Assembly (NCBI GenBank): GCA_905188025.1
Contig: CAJJKI010000003.1
Location: 1 to 64,000, forward strand
DNA from: an uncultured Eubacteriales bacterium
GTDB taxonomy: Bacteria; Bacillota_I; Bacilli_A; RF39; UBA660
Direction of reading: 5' to 3'
DNA length: 64,000 nucleotides
In this document: piece after piece, positions 61,658 through 64,000 of the stretch
Layout: each line of letters starts with the position of its first letter
Numbering within the stretch: the first letter of the stretch is position 1
Position numbers and translations under genes: made by a program
The notes under the pieces: generated by a model
Seen by the model: the letters and a program-made list of their open reading frames with translations, nothing else
Told to the model about the DNA's origin: nothing
The model's database searches: none

Positions 61658-62349
61658 CTTTTTTTTATTTGAGAATATGATCTTGGATATATTTTGGGAG
61701 TTTGTTTTGTTTTTGTTATTTTGTATATAGTACGGTATCCGGCTTCATGTGGAAGATTAAAATTAATTATTGATTCATTAGCAAGATATAATTTTTTGTA
61801 ATAATTATCAATATTATTTAGCTCTTCAGTGATATTACCTTTTAGGGAAACGAATGTACCTCCTATTTTTAATAGTGGAATAGCATACTCTAGGAGATGC
61901 TTTAGAGGAGCAACAGCACGTGAGGTGATAATATCATATTTTTCACGATTTTCTTGAGCATAATCTTCGGCGCGAGCGCAAATAACATGAATGTTTTTTA
62001 AATCTAGTTCAGTGATAACTTTTTCTAGAAAATGACATTTCTTGGCAGTTGAATCTAGCAAGTCTACTTTTAATTCTGGAAATACTATTTTTAAAACTAG
62101 ACCAGGAAAACCAGCTCCGGAACCGATATCTAGAAGGTATTCATCTTTTAGGTTGATAGATTTTACAATGGTGAGGGAATCATAAAAATGCTTAAGATAT
62201 ACAGCTGATTCTTCAGTGATGGTTGTTAAGTTGTATTTAGCATTTTCAGTTACCAATAAGTGATAGTAAGCATCTAATTTTTTTAGTGTATCAACAGAAA
62301 TGTTTATATCTAGGTGTTTTAATTCATTTATAAATTCTTCTTTATTCAT
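61648..62349 (-). CDS. rsmG: 16S rRNA (guanine(527)-N7)-methyltransferase
   Basis: 233 aa. NLTTITEESAVYLKHFYDSL, the SAM site LLDIGSGAGFPGL, SRAVAPLKHLLEYA and FVSLKG. Overlaps mnmG by 8 bases (ATGAATAA), as in the classic gidA-gidB arrangement. Confidence 0.96.
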   Translation of the reverse strand: MNKEEFINELKHLDINISVDTLKKLDAYYHLLVTENAKYNLTTITEESAVYLKHFYDSLTIVKSINLKDEYLLDIGSGAGFPGLVLKIVFPELKVDLLDSTAKKCHFLEKVITELDLKNIHVICARAEDYAQENREKYDIITSRAVAPLKHLLEYAIPLLKIGGTFVSLKGNITEELNNIDNYYKKLYLANESIINFNLPHEAGYRTIYKITKTKQTPKIYPRSYSQIKKRDI

Positions 62350-64000
62350 TATACTTCTTCCTTAAATATATTAATAAGATAGAGATATCAGCTGGATTTA
62401 CTCCACTTATTCTTAGGGCTTGGCCAATTGTAGTTGGATTTACCTTTTCTAATTTTTGTCGAGCTTCGCTAGCGAGATTAGGAATATCTTTGTAATCAAT
62501 ATCAATAGGAATTTGTTTTTCTTCTTGTTTTAACATTTTTGCAGCTTCTTTGTTTACTTTATCAATATATCCAGCATATTTGATAGATATTTCTACTTGT
62601 TCCATGACATCTTCTTTGTATGAGTCATCTAGTAAACCATTTTCTTTTAATTTTTCAATAGTTATCTCAGTTCTTTTTAAAAGGTCATATAGAGTTATTG
62701 AATCTTTTATGTTAGCACTTGAAAGGCTAGTTAATAAATTGTTGGTATTTTGAGTAGGATTTAATTTAGTTGTTTGAAGATAATTTTTGAAAGACTCTAT
62801 TGATGATAATTTTTGGGTAAATTTTTCATAACGAGGTTCTTTAATTAATCCTACTTGATATCCATATGGAGTTAAGCGAATATCAGCATTATCATGACGA
62901 AGAAGGAGACGATATTCAGCACGAGAAGTAAGCATACGATATGGTTCAATAGTGCCTTTAGTAACTAGATCATCGATAAGAACTCCAATATATGATTCAT
63001 TTCTTTTTAAGATTAGTGGGGATTTCTCATCTATTGATAAAGCGGCATTGATACCTGCGATGATACCTTGACCAGCGGCTTCTTCATATCCACTTGTACC
63101 ATTTATTTGACCGGCGGTATATAGATTTTTTAATACTTTTGTTTCTAGTGATCTTGTTATTTGAGTAGGATAGATGGCATCATATTCAATAGCATAGGCA
63201 TATTTATTGATAATGGCATGCTCTAATCCCGGGAGAGAGTGAACCATTTTTTCTTGAACGTCACGAGGCATAGAGGTAGAAAATCCTTGAAGATACATGT
63301 CATCATAATAGATACTTTCAGGTTCAATAAATAGTTGGTGACGCTCTTTGTCAGCAAAACGAACTATTTTATCTTCAATAGATGGGCAATATCTTGGACC
63401 AACACCTTTTATGTCATCACGTCCACCATACATAGCTGATTTATTTAGGTTATCTAGAATTATTTTATGTGTTTCTTTTGTAGTATATATTAAGTGGCAT
63501 GGTATTTGTTTAGATGTATCATAATAATGAGGTTCTTCGGTGTTGAAACTGTAACATACAGGGTCTCCTGGCTCTTCTTGGGTTTTACTGAAGTCTATTG
63601 ATGACTTGGCTATTCTTTGGGGAGTGCCTGTTTTTAGTCTTAGAATATCGAAGCCATATGATTTTAATTTATCACTTAGGTGCATTGAGGGCTTTTCGCC
63701 ATGAGGGCCACTTCTTGTTCTTTCACTACCTACTAGGATATCTGATTTTAGATAAGTACCCGTTGTTAAGATTACTTTTTGACTACGAATTTTGGTACCA
63801 TCCGCAAGGACTACTCCTTTAACTGCTTGATTTTCAACAATTAAATCTTCGACCATTGATTCTAGTAGGGTTAATTTTTCTTGTTTTTTAAGAGTTTTCA
63901 ACATTTCTTGTGGATATGTTACTTTATCTACTTGGGCTCTTAATGATCTTACAGCTGGCCCTTTAGAGGAATTTAGCATTTTCATTTGAAGGGCTGTTTT
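62342..64000 (-). CDS. mnmG: tRNA uridine-5-carboxymethylaminomethyl modification enzyme MnmG (N-terminus cut by window edge)
   Basis: 552 codons visible; the frame stays open to the right edge (KTALQMKMLN precedes the first ATG at 63985). The FAD-binding GGGHAG and about the first 70 residues are off-window. Visible blocks: NSSKGPAVRSLRAQVDK, GTYLKSDILVG, GPRYCPSIEDKIVRF, PRDVQEKM and GQINGTSGYEEAAGQG, and the helical C-terminus that binds MnmE. Usually near the replication origin. Confidence 0.95.
   Translation of the reverse strand, partial: KTALQMKMLNSSKGPAVRSLRAQVDKVTYPQEMLKTLKKQEKLTLLESMVEDLIVENQAVKGVVLADGTKIRSQKVILTTGTYLKSDILVGSERTRSGPHGEKPSMHLSDKLKSYGFDILRLKTGTPQRIAKSSIDFSKTQEEPGDPVCYSFNTEEPHYYDTSKQIPCHLIYTTKETHKIILDNLNKSAMYGGRDDIKGVGPRYCPSIEDKIVRFADKERHQLFIEPESIYYDDMYLQGFSTSMPRDVQEKMVHSLPGLEHAIINKYAYAIEYDAIYPTQITRSLETKVLKNLYTAGQINGTSGYEEAAGQGIIAGINAALSIDEKSPLILKRNESYIGVLIDDLVTKGTIEPYRMLTSRAEYRLLLRHDNADIRLTPYGYQVGLIKEPRYEKFTQKLSSIESFKNYLQTTKLNPTQNTNNLLTSLSSANIKDSITLYDLLKRTEITIEKLKENGLLDDSYKEDVMEQVEISIKYAGYIDKVNKEAAKMLKQEEKQIPIDIDYKDIPNLASEARQKLEKVNPTTIGQALRISGVNPADISILLIYLRKKYNE

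Noticed and set aside
1..64000. Mycoplasma-type genetic code (TGA = Trp)
   Set aside because: Several intact genes end in TGA with an immediate downstream gene (for example 16320 and 26217), and Trp residues are encoded by TGG.
1..64000. CRISPR array, insertion sequence or prophage
   Set aside because: No regularly spaced repeats, no transposase or phage structural motif was seen.
59000..64000. parS or Noc-binding palindromes near parB, and an origin
   Set aside because: I did not find TGTTCCACGTGAAACA-like or ATTTCCCGGGAAAT-like sites; mnmG-rsmG-parB suggests an origin may be near but beyond the edge.

Overview
The window is an AT-rich bacterial chromosome segment with dense, mostly housekeeping gene content of low-GC Gram-positive (Firmicutes/Bacilli) type. 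TGA is used as a stop (7141, 15085, 25294 and DUF1934 genes), so the code is standard and not the Mycoplasma one. Pyruvate:ferredoxin oxidoreductase, a PFL-activase-like radical SAM protein and 2-hydroxyacyl-dehydratase-activase-related proteins point to a strict anaerobe. SpoIVA, a SpoVIF-like protein, a CotD-like coat protein and a SigH-type sigma factor point to a spore-forming (or recently spore-forming) lineage. The best guess is an uncultured gut Bacilli of the Erysipelotrichales/RF39-like kind. The species is not identifiable from the sequence alone.

Layout. 1-7.1 kb (minus): rpsF-ssb-rpsR, rplI-dnaB-M23 endopeptidase, spoVIF-like, der-engB. 7.1-18.3 kb: radical SAM protein, phosphoesterase, YugP protease, cysS, gmk, a glycolipid pair (acyltransferase plus UgtP-like glucosyltransferase), two membrane-anchored envelope proteins, and a membrane ferredoxin. 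18.4-20.6 kb: a small accessory island of four unknown membrane/lipoprotein genes beside a broken XRE regulator, ending near tRNA-Gly. 21-27 kb: ffh, riboswitch-controlled metK, cotD-like, an unknown gene, lipid kinase, yidD, dCMP deaminase, tRNA-Arg. 27.2-33.8 kb: rimP-nusA-rnpM-infB-(novel repeat protein)-rbfA-nrnA-truB operon. 33.9-43.5 kb: lone sufB, cell-wall amidase, second SSB plus XRE regulator, asnS, lipoprotein, nifJ. 44-50.9 kb: mrnC-rhodanese-rlmB-sigH, uvrA, spoIVA, hup. 50.9-55 kb (minus): S24-type regulator with two VUT transporters, and a dehydratase-activase-related pair. 55-64 kb: rpoE, argS, DUF1934, class A PBP, parB/noc, rsmG, mnmG (runs off the right edge).

Most genes serve translation, ribosome maturation, replication/repair and the cell envelope. 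The most unusual items are: a repeat protein between infB and rbfA; a one-domain RimP; a ParB/Noc protein with a roughly 220-residue disordered insert carrying repeated DTPLF motifs; a DUF1934 gene that appears to start at ATA; putative sporulation sigma-factor promoters; the unexplained tRNA-adjacent island; and a gene-free interval around 43.5-43.9 kb with a LexA-box-like promoter and a two-hairpin terminator-like element. No CRISPR array, transposase, prophage or rRNA was seen.
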